From NCBI GenBank assembly GCA_023284085.1, contig JAKVHY010000040.1, positions 1 through 50,028 on the forward strand: 50,028 bases of DNA, written 5' to 3'. Positions 31,245-39,893 of the stretch are shown piece after piece. The first letter of the stretch is position 1. Each line of letters starts with the position of its first letter. This stretch comes from Shewanella benthica. Lineage in GTDB: Bacteria; Pseudomonadota; Gammaproteobacteria; Enterobacterales; Shewanellaceae. The notes below the pieces were generated by a model. It did not search any database. It was not told where the DNA came from and saw nothing but the letters and a program-made list of their open reading frames with translations. The position numbers and the translations under genes were made by a program.

Positions 31245-31820
31245 TTACGCATTAACCGCTTGCTGCTGGGGAGCATCAAGCGTGTTGATTAAGTTAGAGA
31301 GTTGTTCTGCCTCGGGTAAGACTTCACTACCGAGTAACATGTTGATATCGAGCAAGATCACCATCTTCTCGCCAGCATTAGTCAAGCCCTTGATGAAAGA
31401 TAGATCTGTGTCTTCACCGAAATTGGGTGCGTCACGTACATCGTCATTTTTGACGCTGAATACATCGGATACTGCATCGACGACTATGCCTATGACTTTA
31501 TGTTCGTTAGCTATGGCAACTTTGACCACGATAACCACAGTGGTGGCGCCATAATCTAAGACCTCGATACCGAAACGTTGGCGGAGATCTATGATGGGAA
31601 CTATGGTGCCCCGCAGATTAATTACCCCCTTCACATGACTCGGTGCATTGGGGATCACTGTGGTGGACTCCCAGCCCCGGATCTCCTGTACCGATAGTAT
31701 TTCGACTCCGTACTCTTCGTTGGCCATGATGAAGGTCAGGTACTGCTGACTGTCTTCATCGTTATCTTGCTTCATCCCATGATCGTGCTGGGGTTGCACA
31801 TTTTGAATTTGCTCTGTCAT
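31245..31820 (-). CDS. cheW: chemotaxis coupling protein CheW
   Basis: The 191-residue protein has a CheW domain from about residue 25 to 175: YLTFIMANEEYGVEILSVQE, then GVINLRGTIVPIIDLRQRFG, the family signature, and VDAVSDVFSV. An acidic, His-rich N-terminal extension (about 25 residues) precedes it. CheW links the receptor tip to the CheA kinase in the signalling array. It lies between the receptor gene (23 bases away) and cheA (93 bases away) in the same direction, so it is part of the same transcription unit and probably specific to this pathway. Confidence 0.93.
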   Translation of the reverse strand: MTEQIQNVQPQHDHGMKQDNDEDSQQYLTFIMANEEYGVEILSVQEIRGWESTTVIPNAPSHVKGVINLRGTIVPIIDLRQRFGIEVLDYGATTVVIVVKVAIANEHKVIGIVVDAVSDVFSVKNDDVRDAPNFGEDTDLSFIKGLTNAGEKMVILLDINMLLGSEVLPEAEQLSNLINTLDAPQQQAVNA

Positions 31821-31913
31821 CTCGTCAGGCTCCGTCTTCCTTAATCCGTTATTTTCATCGCTATCTAGCGTGTTTTTTTATATGAGTAATTAGGGTGTTA
31901 ATTCTTAGCCTTG

Positions 31914-34013
31914 TTAGGCTGCGTGTTCTTTCATATTGGTTATGCCGGCCATGCTGACTAATCCGGTAACATCTATGATGAGTGCGACCGTACCATCACC
32001 GAGAATCGTGGCGCCTGATACACCAGGGACCCGATTGTAGTTATCTTCCAGGCTCTTGATGACCACCTGTTGCTGTGACAAGAGTTCATCGACTAGTAGC
32101 CCTATCTTCTCGTTATTAGAGTCGACCACCATGACCAGGCCATCTTTGATCTCTTTGGCATCGGAAGTGTGACAAAACTCTTGGTACACCTTGATCACTG
32201 GCAGGTATTCGTTTCTGAGCTGTATCAGTTCATGGCCGTCGCTGAGACGGTTGATCTTGTTAGGTTCGACCTGCAGTGATTCATGAATGGAAACCAGAGG
32301 AACCACATAGATATGCCTGCCAACCCTGATAAGCTGGCCATCGAGTATGGCGAGTGTCAGGGGTAACCTTATGGTGAAACGGCTGCCCTTATCTTGGGTA
32401 GATTTAAGCTCTATGCTGCCATTGAGTTCATTGATGTTTCGCCTGACCACGTCCATGCCCACACCGCGTCCCGAGAGATCTGAGACCGCATCGGCGGTGG
32501 AAAAACCTGGCTTAAAGATCAACTTATGGATCGCCTCTGTGCTGAGTTCTTCCTCCTGGCCGACGAGCCCCTTCTCCCTAGCCTTGCGAAGAATTCTATC
32601 GGTATCCAGACCCGCTCCGTCGTCGATGATTTCTATGATGATGCTACCTCCCTGATGAAAGGCGTTAAGTGTGATGGTGCCTACTTCTGATTTGCCTTTG
32701 GCGAGGCGTTCTTCCGGGGTTTCCAGGCCATGATCTAGTGAGTTACGCACCAGATGCACCATAGGATCGACGATCTTTTCCATCACTGTCTTGTCCAGTT
32801 CAGTATCTTCCCCTTTCAGCACTAGATTCACTTTCTTCCCTAGTTGCTGACCGATATCGCGCACGAGTCTGGGGAAGCGATTGAAGGCGAAACTAATGGG
32901 GAGCATGCGGATCTGCATGACGCTCTCTTGCAGATCCCGGGTATGGGTGGCGAGTTGTTCCAGTCCCTGTTTGAGTGATATGAGTGACTCTTCGTCTATT
33001 TCGTCCTGCTGGCCTATTTGACCAAGCATGGCCTGGGTGATAACGAGTTCACCGACCATATTTATCAGCAGGTCTATCTTGTCTATGCTGACTCGAATCG
33101 AACTGGTTTCGGGAGTTTTAGCCTGTGAGACCGCTTTAGGTTTCAGCTCTTGGGCCTCATCTACTTTATTACTTTCTAACTGACTCAGGACTGTTTCGCT
33201 CCCTTGCTGCTCCTGAGGAATAGTCGCTTCGTCCGGTTCTATATTTGGGAGTTCATCATCTCGTTCGCTATTGTCATCACTGGCAGGGCTAGAAGAATAA
33301 TTGATGGTGCACTCATCTTCGACCCATTCGAATACCTCTTTTAGTCGCTCTAAGGGCTGGTCTGTGATGAGTTCGAGTCGCCAATTGAGGTAACAAGCTT
33401 CCGGATCTATATCATTAAACTCAGGTGACGAATGCTCGGCCAAGCTGACGCTGAGTTCTCCCAACTGCCTGAGTTCGTTGAACATGAGGTAAGGGTCATT
33501 ACCACAGCGCAGTATGTCGATACCCGCCTGAAAATCAATGGCCCAATGTAAGAGACCGGTCGCCTCTTGTTCTACCAATGTGTCGTTACTCGAATCTGGC
33601 TCTTCAGGAGCTGCTTCCTTAGTACCTTTGGCTATTTCGATAGTAAATTGTTTCTCGAGCTGAGCGAGCAGAGGATCGTCGAAGTCGATTTTTCGCATCA
33701 AGGCATCGAACATGTTTCGCAGCAGATCGACGGAGAGCAGCAGCATGTCTTGATGCTCGTTGGTCATCTGTCTGCGCCCATCACGGATCTCATCGAGCAA
33801 GGTCTCCAACAGATGAGTGTAATTAGCAACCTGACTGAAACCGAAAGTGGCACTGCCTCCCTTGATGGAGTGAGCCGCGCGGAAAATAGTGTTAATGGCT
33901 TCTTCGTCGGGGTTATTGACGTCGAGATTAAGCAGTTCAGACTCCATGACGTCTATGCCTTCTAGACTCTCCTCGAAGAATACCTGACTGAATTGACTGA
34001 GATCGATTTCCAT
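31914..34013 (-). CDS. cheA: chemotaxis histidine kinase CheA
   Basis: The 699-residue kinase has an N-terminal Hpt domain with phospho-acceptor His48 in FRAAHSIKGGSATFG. A variable acidic region (~140-290) follows, without a clear P2 domain. Then come a dimerisation segment (IRVSIDKIDLLINMVGELVITQ), the ATP-binding domain with HLVRNSLDHGLE (N box), DDGAGLD (G1), GRGVGMDVVRRN (G2) and GSRFTIRLPLTLAI, and a C-terminal CheW-like domain. It passes phosphate to the CheY and CheB encoded beside it, under control of the Aer2-like receptor. All catalytic boxes look intact. Confidence 0.95.
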   Translation of the reverse strand: MEIDLSQFSQVFFEESLEGIDVMESELLNLDVNNPDEEAINTIFRAAHSIKGGSATFGFSQVANYTHLLETLLDEIRDGRRQMTNEHQDMLLLSVDLLRNMFDALMRKIDFDDPLLAQLEKQFTIEIAKGTKEAAPEEPDSSNDTLVEQEATGLLHWAIDFQAGIDILRCGNDPYLMFNELRQLGELSVSLAEHSSPEFNDIDPEACYLNWRLELITDQPLERLKEVFEWVEDECTINYSSSPASDDNSERDDELPNIEPDEATIPQEQQGSETVLSQLESNKVDEAQELKPKAVSQAKTPETSSIRVSIDKIDLLINMVGELVITQAMLGQIGQQDEIDEESLISLKQGLEQLATHTRDLQESVMQIRMLPISFAFNRFPRLVRDIGQQLGKKVNLVLKGEDTELDKTVMEKIVDPMVHLVRNSLDHGLETPEERLAKGKSEVGTITLNAFHQGGSIIIEIIDDGAGLDTDRILRKAREKGLVGQEEELSTEAIHKLIFKPGFSTADAVSDLSGRGVGMDVVRRNINELNGSIELKSTQDKGSRFTIRLPLTLAILDGQLIRVGRHIYVVPLVSIHESLQVEPNKINRLSDGHELIQLRNEYLPVIKVYQEFCHTSDAKEIKDGLVMVVDSNNEKIGLLVDELLSQQQVVIKSLEDNYNRVPGVSGATILGDGTVALIIDVTGLVSMAGITNMKEHAA

Positions 34014-34053
34014 ATTAAATGTCCGTTAGATCCATCTGATGATTTGGATGTTG

Positions 34054-34416
34054 TTAACCAAGCACCTTACGCACGGTTGCCAGTAGTTGATCCGGGTTGA
34101 AGGGCTTAACTATCCAGCCGGTAGCACCTGCGGAACGACCCTCTTGTTTCTTCTCTGTACCTGATTCAGTTGTCAGCATCAGCAAAGGAGTAAATTTATA
34201 GTTTGGCAAGGTGCGTAAATTTCGGATCAAAGTGAGACCATCCATGATGGGCATATTCACATCTGAGATGACCAGATCGTATTCGCCTTGTTGGGCTACT
34301 TTTAAGGCCTCGTCTCCATTACACGCCTCTGTGACATCGAAGCCTGCTGTTTTTAGGGTGAAACAGACCATCTGGCGCATGGAAGCCGAGTCATCTACCG
34401 CAAGTATTTTTTTCAT
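34054..34416 (-). CDS. cheY: CheY-like response regulator
   Basis: The 120-residue single receiver domain has ILAVDDSASMRQ (acidic pair at 8-9), phospho-acceptor Asp52 in LVISDVNMPIMDG, the switch Thr in LMLTTESG and the conserved Lys in WIVKPFNPDQLL. It is the CheA partner of this cluster. Whether it reaches the flagellar motor or serves as a phosphate sink or regulator of another output cannot be read from sequence; F7-type clusters in Vibrio and Pseudomonas are not the main motor pathway. It follows the STAS gene after 2 bases and precedes cheA by 40. Confidence 0.93.
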   Translation of the reverse strand: MKKILAVDDSASMRQMVCFTLKTAGFDVTEACNGDEALKVAQQGEYDLVISDVNMPIMDGLTLIRNLRTLPNYKFTPLLMLTTESGTEKKQEGRSAGATGWIVKPFNPDQLLATVRKVLG

Positions 34417-34418
34417 CG

Positions 34419-34727
34419 TTACTTTTCCTCATCCAGTTCGGCTTGTAACTCTGGGATGGCTATTTCTGGAATGTTAATACCCAGGTTTTCTAAATTGATT
34501 TGAAGTTCTGGTTGGCAGTCTAACCAGTCGACTCTTAGGGAGCGGGATGCACATGTTTGGGAAAACAGATAAAGGAGCTGGGCCCCGGCAGTATCGACCC
34601 GGGTTAATTGGCTTGCATCTATATGCAGCTCTTTGTCATGGGTTAATAGTTCTGAAAGTTGCGCGAAAATAGGCTGAATATTTCGAATAGTTAATTCAGA
34701 ATCCAATTTAATTGTTTGTTCCGACAT
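34419..34727 (-). CDS. STAS domain protein (anti-sigma antagonist-like)
   Basis: The 102-residue protein is a single STAS domain: ELTIRNIQPIFAQLSELL, then ELHIDASQLTRVDTAGAQLLYLF, with the conserved D-x-A-G loop. At the position where SpoIIAA-type antagonists carry the phosphorylated Ser there is Thr46 (VDTAG). It is the first gene of the chemotaxis cluster. Similar STAS genes precede cheY-cheA in other gammaproteobacterial che clusters, where the role is unresolved. No partner kinase of the SpoIIAB/RsbW type is nearby. Confidence 0.85.
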   Translation of the reverse strand: MSEQTIKLDSELTIRNIQPIFAQLSELLTHDKELHIDASQLTRVDTAGAQLLYLFSQTCASRSLRVDWLDCQPELQINLENLGINIPEIAIPELQAELDEEK

Positions 34728-35071
34728 TTAATTTTCCTTTGGATAGCTTTCTTCATCCCTGCAAGATAAAAAGATAGTCGGCAAACTTGAGTATTTCCTC
34801 TTTTGTTGGTGTTTTTTTTGATTATTTAGCCGAGAAATAGAATAGGGAGGAGCGGGTAAGTAAAATGCCATTCAGGTTAGATAGTCGTAGGTATACGTTC
34901 TGTCAAATATCTCGCTATCATTATGTATTAAAAGGTTTTTTACTTTATTTTGGAATGTTTTATGAATAGGCCCCATCGAGACTAACATGCCAGTAAGGTC
35001 GACATTTTTAGTTACAAATTGGCACAAGTAACTGATAGTCACTAGGTTATCTGTCCTGAGAACTAAGCTCT
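34728..35071. promoter_or_regulatory. upstream region of the chemotaxis operon
   Basis: This 344-base gap precedes the STAS gene and must hold the operon promoter. I find no good sigma-28 or sigma-54 site on the minus strand and no confident sigma-70 pair. Its right edge (35056-35071) contains a degenerate heptamer element continuing into the SCO gene end. Confidence 0.35.
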
Positions 35072-35084
35072 CTAGGTTCTAGGA
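35056..35084. repeat. degenerate heptamer element at the SCO gene end
   Basis: GAACTAAG, CTCTCTAG, GTTCTAG and GATCTT follow one another with near 7-base spacing. On the minus strand CCTAGAACCTAG encodes the last residues and stop (P-R-T-stop) of the SCO protein. Confidence 0.55.
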
Positions 35085-35764
35085 TCTTCCTTGTAATTGG
35101 CGATTATGGTTCGAATATCGGCAATCAAGTTCTTGTTTAAAATCTGTGGCAGCTTTCCGGGAGTAGAGGACTTAGGTTTTATTATGGCCACCTTGTTTCC
35201 ATCCGGTGATATCAGCGCCATAGATGCACTGTGGTCGACCTGATAGTCTTCTCCCTCGCCTACCATGGCATAGACGAAGCCGAGATCTCGCGTGAGCGGG
35301 AAGAGTTGGGCGTGCTCCCCTGTGATGGCGATAAATTCAGGGTTGAAGAAGTCCATATAGCTTAATAGCTTATCCTGAGAGTCTCTCTGAGGATCTACGG
35401 AGAGGAAAATTACTTGTAGATCCGCATTTTCTAGCAATTTAGGGTAAGCCGCGGTGAGTTTGCCCATAGTCATAGGGCACACATCCGGACAAGAGGTGTA
35501 GCCGATGAAGAATAGGCTCCATTTATCGTTTAGCTGGGTATTGGTAAACGCATTGCCATGTTGATCCGTGAGGGAGAAAGGTGCCAATGGCTTAGCTATT
35601 GGGAACACGAAGCTGGTGGCAAGATCCAGCTCTGTGTCTTGTAGGGAATAGATGATGGCATTGGTCTGCTTACTCTTCTGCAACTGAACTGCGGTCACAC
35701 CGCCGAGGCCGAGTAAGACTAAGCCTAATAGGGCTACAGCGGCTACCCTCAACTTTTTTCCCAT
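35072..35764 (-). CDS. SCO1/SenC family copper chaperone
   Basis: The 230-residue protein has an N-terminal membrane anchor (VAAVALLGLVLLGLGGVTAV) and a periplasmic thioredoxin-like domain. The copper ligands are visible: CPDVC within FIGYTSCPDVCPMTMGKL and the distant His in VDHSASMALI. It delivers copper to, or keeps reduced, the CuA centre of cytochrome oxidase subunit II, and is the last gene of the oxidase cluster. It follows cyoE by 47 bases. Its final codons and stop lie inside a heptamer element. Confidence 0.9.
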   Translation of the reverse strand: MGKKLRVAAVALLGLVLLGLGGVTAVQLQKSKQTNAIIYSLQDTELDLATSFVFPIAKPLAPFSLTDQHGNAFTNTQLNDKWSLFFIGYTSCPDVCPMTMGKLTAAYPKLLENADLQVIFLSVDPQRDSQDKLLSYMDFFNPEFIAITGEHAQLFPLTRDLGFVYAMVGEGEDYQVDHSASMALISPDGNKVAIIKPKSSTPGKLPQILNKNLIADIRTIIANYKEDPRT

Positions 35765-35811
35765 CTTGAATACTCCTTTTTCAACCTAATCTAAAATTGA
35801 TAAACTTAGGC

Positions 35812-36726
35812 TTATACCCAGAGGTAATGATCGACCAAGAGCAGGATAAATAAGATCATCAGATGATAGATGGAGAAGCGGAACACCTGCATTGCCAGTC
35901 CAGGTTTGTCATCATATTTAAGCTCCCATGCCTTATAGAGGAAGCCGCAACTCAATATTGTCGAACCCACCAGATAGATGGGACCGCACATTCCCACGAT
36001 CACAGGTAGCAAGCAGGCGATAGCAAGCAGTAAGGTGTAGAGCAAGATACAGGTCTTAGTGAACTCGACGCCATGTGTCACTGGTAGCATAGGGATACCT
36101 ACCTTGGCGTATTCCGCTTTCCTGTGAATGGCAAGAGCCCAGAAGTGTGGCGGGGTCCAGGTGAATATGATGATCACTAATAGCAGCGCATGACCATGAA
36201 ACTCTCCGGTTATCGCCGTCCAGCCTAGGAGTGGCGGCATGGCTCCGGCGAGTCCGCCGACGACAATATTTTGTGGGGTGGCGCGCTTGAGGTATGTGGT
36301 ATATATGATGGCATAGCCTACAAGACTGGCAAAGGTAAGCCAGGCGGTGAGTTCATTGACTAAGGTGTAGAGCAAGGCGAAGCCCAATAGAGCCAGGCTG
36401 ATAGAGAAGGTGAGAGCCTTAGTGATAGAGATACGTCCCTTAGGCAGGGGGCGATTATAGGTACGGGCCATTAGGCCATCTATGCGTCGATCGATTAGGT
36501 GATTAAAGGCGGCGGCCGCACCAGCCATCATACCTATACCTAGCATGCCAATAATTAAGGGCTGCAGAGGCACAGACCCAGGTACCGCCAGACACATACC
36601 GACTAAAACCGTGAGCAGCATAAGCGCAACCACCTTAGGTTTGGTCATCTCATAATATGCGCGCCACTGAAGTGGTTCGCTATCGGTCTTAGGCTCAGTG
36701 GCCGAGATTGAAAGTGGTTTTGCCAT
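35812..36726 (-). CDS. cyoE: protoheme IX farnesyltransferase (heme O synthase)
   Basis: The 304-residue UbiA-family membrane enzyme has about nine hydrophobic segments. The prenyl diphosphate/Mg motif appears as NHLIDRRIDGLMART (N-x3-D-x3-D) and the second conserved loop as TTYLKRATPQNIVVGG. It adds the farnesyl tail to heme B to make heme O, which CtaA then oxidises to heme A. It is adjacent to ctaA and in the same direction, so the two heme A steps are made together with the aa3-type oxidase. Also called ctaB. Confidence 0.93.
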   Translation of the reverse strand: MAKPLSISATEPKTDSEPLQWRAYYEMTKPKVVALMLLTVLVGMCLAVPGSVPLQPLIIGMLGIGMMAGAAAAFNHLIDRRIDGLMARTYNRPLPKGRISITKALTFSISLALLGFALLYTLVNELTAWLTFASLVGYAIIYTTYLKRATPQNIVVGGLAGAMPPLLGWTAITGEFHGHALLLVIIIFTWTPPHFWALAIHRKAEYAKVGIPMLPVTHGVEFTKTCILLYTLLLAIACLLPVIVGMCGPIYLVGSTILSCGFLYKAWELKYDDKPGLAMQVFRFSIYHLMILFILLLVDHYLWV

Positions 36727-36781
36727 GGCTTTTCCCTCGCTTAGGCTTTACGCCCTTTAAATTATTATTCTGCTTAAAACT

Positions 36782-37771
36782 TTAGCTGTTAGTTTTTCGC
36801 CACAGGGCGTAGTTGATAAATACTAATGTCAGTAGCAAGATGGCCGCTCCGGCATTATGAGATACGGCTATACCCAAAGGCAGATGCAAGACAACATTGC
36901 TGATCCCCAGTCCTACTTGCAGTATGACTAAACCGGTCAAGACCAGTGACGCTCGCTTCAACATTACCGACTGAGACTGAGTAAAAAGTTGATAGGCAAG
37001 CCAGAGCAAAATACCTGTGGTCAATATCGCGCCAAATCTATGGGCAACATGTATGGTCATACGTGAATAATAGTCGAGTACGCCAAATTCATACGTCTCG
37101 TGCTCGCCTTGAAACGGATTAAAGGCCTGAGTGAGCTGTAAATTTTTGTACCAGTCCCCTTCGCAGATAGGCAATGAAGTACAGGCCAGGGCTGCATAGT
37201 TTGATGAGGTCCAGCCACCGAGTATAATCTGTAAGATTAAGACTCCCATGCCAGCCAAGGCTAATGGGGCAAGTCTTCTAGCGACAAAATCCTCCGCCGG
37301 GATCCTCAGTGGCTTAGTCCTGAGATAGAGCAGGAGTAGCAGGGAGATTAAGGTGAAGCCGCCAATGAGATGAGACATGACCACAACCGGCATGAGTTTC
37401 ATGGTCACGGTCCACATACCTAACGCGGCTTGAAATAGGACCAAGATGGCGATGAATGTCGGTAGCTTCTTGGGGGCATCCAGTTTTTTTAAACAGAGAA
37501 TGAAGATCATCAGTACGAGTAATCCCAGGGCTCCGGCTATATATCTGTGGATCATCTCTAGCCAGGCTTTCTTTGGCTCAATTTCCTGACCTGGGAAGGC
37601 ATCTTGTGCCTGCATAAGCTCGCTGTGTTGGCTAGGGACTTTCATCATGCCATAACAACCTGGCCAATCGGGACAGCCCAAGCCTGCATCAGATAATCGG
37701 GTATATGCTCCCATTAAAATGACGCAAAGAGTGAAGACCAGGGTTATTCTGAGTAGGTTTTGGATCCCCAT
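36782..37771 (-). CDS. ctaA: heme A synthase (COX15/CtaA)
   Basis: The 329-residue protein has about eight membrane segments and the COX15/CtaA opening VILMGAYTRLSDAGLGCPDWPGCYG. It has conserved histidines in MIHRYIAGALG, SHLIGGF, IHVAHRFGAIL and SHNAGAAILL that bind heme B and heme O. It oxidises the methyl group of heme O to give heme A. Its ATG shares one base with the stop of the preceding gene (TAATG), so translation is coupled, and cyoE follows after 55 bases. Confidence 0.92.
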   Translation of the reverse strand: MGIQNLLRITLVFTLCVILMGAYTRLSDAGLGCPDWPGCYGMMKVPSQHSELMQAQDAFPGQEIEPKKAWLEMIHRYIAGALGLLVLMIFILCLKKLDAPKKLPTFIAILVLFQAALGMWTVTMKLMPVVVMSHLIGGFTLISLLLLLYLRTKPLRIPAEDFVARRLAPLALAGMGVLILQIILGGWTSSNYAALACTSLPICEGDWYKNLQLTQAFNPFQGEHETYEFGVLDYYSRMTIHVAHRFGAILTTGILLWLAYQLFTQSQSVMLKRASLVLTGLVILQVGLGISNVVLHLPLGIAVSHNAGAAILLLTLVFINYALWRKTNS

Positions 37772-38316
37772 TAGCCAACTCTCGATAGTTTCAGCATCTT
37801 TCTTAAGTCAGCAATGAGTGATTTCCCCTGCATGATCTGTTTGTCTATGCCATTAACCGCGGGGTAGCGCATGACTAGGCTGCCCAATGGGTCGACCACT
37901 ATCATCTGCTGGCGATCGAGCATTTTTATCATGGCGTCATTGGCCTTTGCCGTTTCGAACTTGTATGCAGTCAGGGCATGAAGATCGCTATCTTGGCTGA
38001 GTAATATCAAGGTGTGAACTCTGTCTTGATCCCGGCCCAGGGCGATATGGCTCTGTTGCAGGATATAGAGATGATCCTGACATTGCTGATCACACTTGTT
38101 TGGTAGCAGGTAGAGGAGTTGCCACTCTCTAGGTTTAGGATTGTCCATCTTAAGGCTCTGGTAGCTAGTGCCAATAGGGAGTAGCTCTCCCTTATTGGTT
38201 GCACCGCCTTGATAGAGATCTAAGCTGAGCACGATTTTGGCCGCGGCCACAGGCAGGACGAAGACTAAGAAAAGTAAAATTAAAGGTTTAGCGCCGCTCT
38301 TTTTGGGGGAGTTCAT
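37771..38316 (-). CDS. membrane-anchored CxxxC protein of the oxidase cluster
   Basis: The 181-residue protein has one N-terminal membrane anchor (LILLFLVFVLPVAAAKIVL) and a periplasmic domain containing LYLLPNKCDQQCQDHLYIL. That CxxxC occupies the place of the copper motif in a SCO-like thioredoxin fold, and IVVDPLGSLVMRYP follows. The SCO-type distant His is not evident. Proteins of this kind are regularly found between SURF1 and ctaA in gammaproteobacterial oxidase operons, without a proven role; I infer an assembly or redox function for the oxidase. It is translationally coupled to ctaA. Confidence 0.75.
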   Translation of the reverse strand: MNSPKKSGAKPLILLFLVFVLPVAAAKIVLSLDLYQGGATNKGELLPIGTSYQSLKMDNPKPREWQLLYLLPNKCDQQCQDHLYILQQSHIALGRDQDRVHTLILLSQDSDLHALTAYKFETAKANDAMIKMLDRQQMIVVDPLGSLVMRYPAVNGIDKQIMQGKSLIADLRKMLKLSRVG

Positions 38317-38333
38317 ACTCTCTCCTAAGAAAG

Positions 38334-38374
38334 CTCATATGAACGCCTGTGCAGGCTAATAAAATTCATATGAG
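38334..38374. repeat. nested inverted repeats between SURF1 and the CxxxC gene
   Basis: CTCATATGAA (38334-38343) and TTCATATGAG (38365-38374) are perfect 10-base arms. Between them GCCTG-TG-CAGGC forms a second hairpin. GAGTCATACTC overlaps the right edge. Confidence 0.6.
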
Positions 38375-38465
38375 TCATACTCATTCAGTTTCCCGAGACG
38401 GCTAGGAAACGCATATTTGATAGTCACTTCTTATGGGGCGAAGTTTTTACTGCTTAATCTCTAAC

Positions 38466-39302
38466 CTACTTGGTCTTGTTTACATTGGCAACTGTCATTT
38501 CATCGATAATGGTCCGATGAGGATTATTATTCTTTCTAGATTCATCTTGTTGTTTTTTTGGGGTTTTAACTCTTCTGCTATAGATGGAATATAAAATAAG
38601 CAGGGCAAAAGCCAGTGCCATGGAAAACCACTGCAGGGCATAGCCTCTGTGTTTCTGTGAGGAAAGTGGTATCGGTGTCCAGGGATGGGGCAAGTCAATT
38701 CCATCGAGATGATCCGGCTGCAACACTGCAGGAGCTAAAGGTTGACCTAGCAGCTGGCTAATCTCGCCAAGGTTAAGGTTTTGGATACGCTTGGGCCAGC
38801 CAGCTTCAGGCATTAAGGCCGAGCTCATAGGATTCGCTTGTTTCTGATACAAGCGACCATTCAAGCCGACCTCTTTCTCGATGACATCAACACCGGGTAA
38901 TATTCGTCTATCTAAGCCAGCAGCAATGAAGCCCAGTTCCACTAGCATCCATGGTCCATCGGCTGTTATTTGCATGGGCTGTAGTGCTAAATAGCCAACC
39001 CTTCCTTTAAAGACCTGGTTATCCAACAGGAATATTTGACTCGATGCAGGAGATGCCAGCACCGAGAGACGGTAACCTGTGACCTGCTCAGCGGCGGGAA
39101 ATGAAACCAGTTGTGCATATGTCAGCGGCGCAGATGATTGGCGGTGGGTCAATTCAGCTTGCCAGCGCTCCTTCATCTCGGCGCGTTCGAGTTGCCAAAA
39201 ACCGAGTTTCACTAAGATGAGAAACATGATAATAGAAAACATAGCCAATGCAGCTCTGGTGGCCCATAAATACAAGTTACTGCGTCGAGAGAGGCTAGTC
39301 AT
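38466..39302 (-). CDS. SURF1 family cytochrome oxidase assembly protein
   Basis: The 278-residue protein has the SURF1 topology: one membrane segment near each end (residues 13-33 and about 228-246) and a periplasmic domain between. LVKLGFWQLERAEMKERW just after the first segment, LLDNQVFKGRVGYLALQP and the C-terminal RGYALQWFSMALAFALLI are family hallmarks. SURF1 helps insert heme A into subunit I. A charged tail of about 30 residues (KTPKKQQDESRKNNN) follows the last segment. It is 150 bases upstream of the CxxxC gene in the same direction. Confidence 0.9.
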   Translation of the reverse strand: MTSLSRRSNLYLWATRAALAMFSIIMFLILVKLGFWQLERAEMKERWQAELTHRQSSAPLTYAQLVSFPAAEQVTGYRLSVLASPASSQIFLLDNQVFKGRVGYLALQPMQITADGPWMLVELGFIAAGLDRRILPGVDVIEKEVGLNGRLYQKQANPMSSALMPEAGWPKRIQNLNLGEISQLLGQPLAPAVLQPDHLDGIDLPHPWTPIPLSSQKHRGYALQWFSMALAFALLILYSIYSRRVKTPKKQQDESRKNNNPHRTIIDEMTVANVNKTK

Positions 39303-39437
39303 TATCTACTCTTCTTTTTGTGCAGGGGATAATTAAGCGGTAGAAAAAAAGCTAACTTGACCAAATGGATAAACAGCTCCAGAGTAGCAATAGCGAACAA
39401 GTCCCTAGCGCCCCATGACTCAATGTGAGGATAACCG

Positions 39438-39656
39438 ATGAATCTATTAATTATCTTTAAAATCGTCTTAGTACTGCTACTGCTATTCATTATGTTTAAT
39501 CTGGCCCGAGCCCTGTTTATCTTGGTTAAAGGTGAGAGTGAGACGCCGGTGAGCCATTTCCTAGGGCGCCGGGTCATCTTCTCTGTGCTGGTGGTGCTAT
39601 TCATTTTGGTGGCATTAGGCACTGGGATTATCACCCCAAACCCAAGACCTTATTAA
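39438..39656 (+). CDS. DUF2909 twin-transmembrane protein
   Basis: The 72-residue protein consists of two membrane helices (residues 3-30 and 46-66) joined by LVKGESETPVSHFLGRRV, the conserved loop of the DUF2909 family. It is the only plus-strand gene in the oxidase cluster, lying between coxC and SURF1. That place is typical for the family in gammaproteobacteria, suggesting a link to oxidase assembly or stability, but no function is established. It has ATG with a GAGG-type ribosome site upstream. Confidence 0.85.
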   Translation: MNLLIIFKIVLVLLLLFIMFNLARALFILVKGESETPVSHFLGRRVIFSVLVVLFILVALGTGIITPNPRPY

Positions 39657-39893
39657 CTTTTTTAAATATTAATACCTCTGATATGAATAGATTTAATCTT
39701 TATTAGTGCTCAATCAAATACACCTAATTAGCAGGCATTTCGTCTGAGTTTTAGGAGAGTGCGCGGAGTTTTACAGATAAATATCCCAGCGGTATCTGCA
39801 TAACTCACTTCCATGTGAGTAGTATAAACGAGCACTCTTTACAACATCAGCGACAACAAAATCGGACGAAATGGCAATAATATATGGCCTAGA

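Noticed and set aside
34728..34830. Sigma-28 promoter (GCCGACTA on the minus strand) for the che cluster
   Set aside because: The -10-like sequence is imperfect and no matching -35 lies at the right distance.
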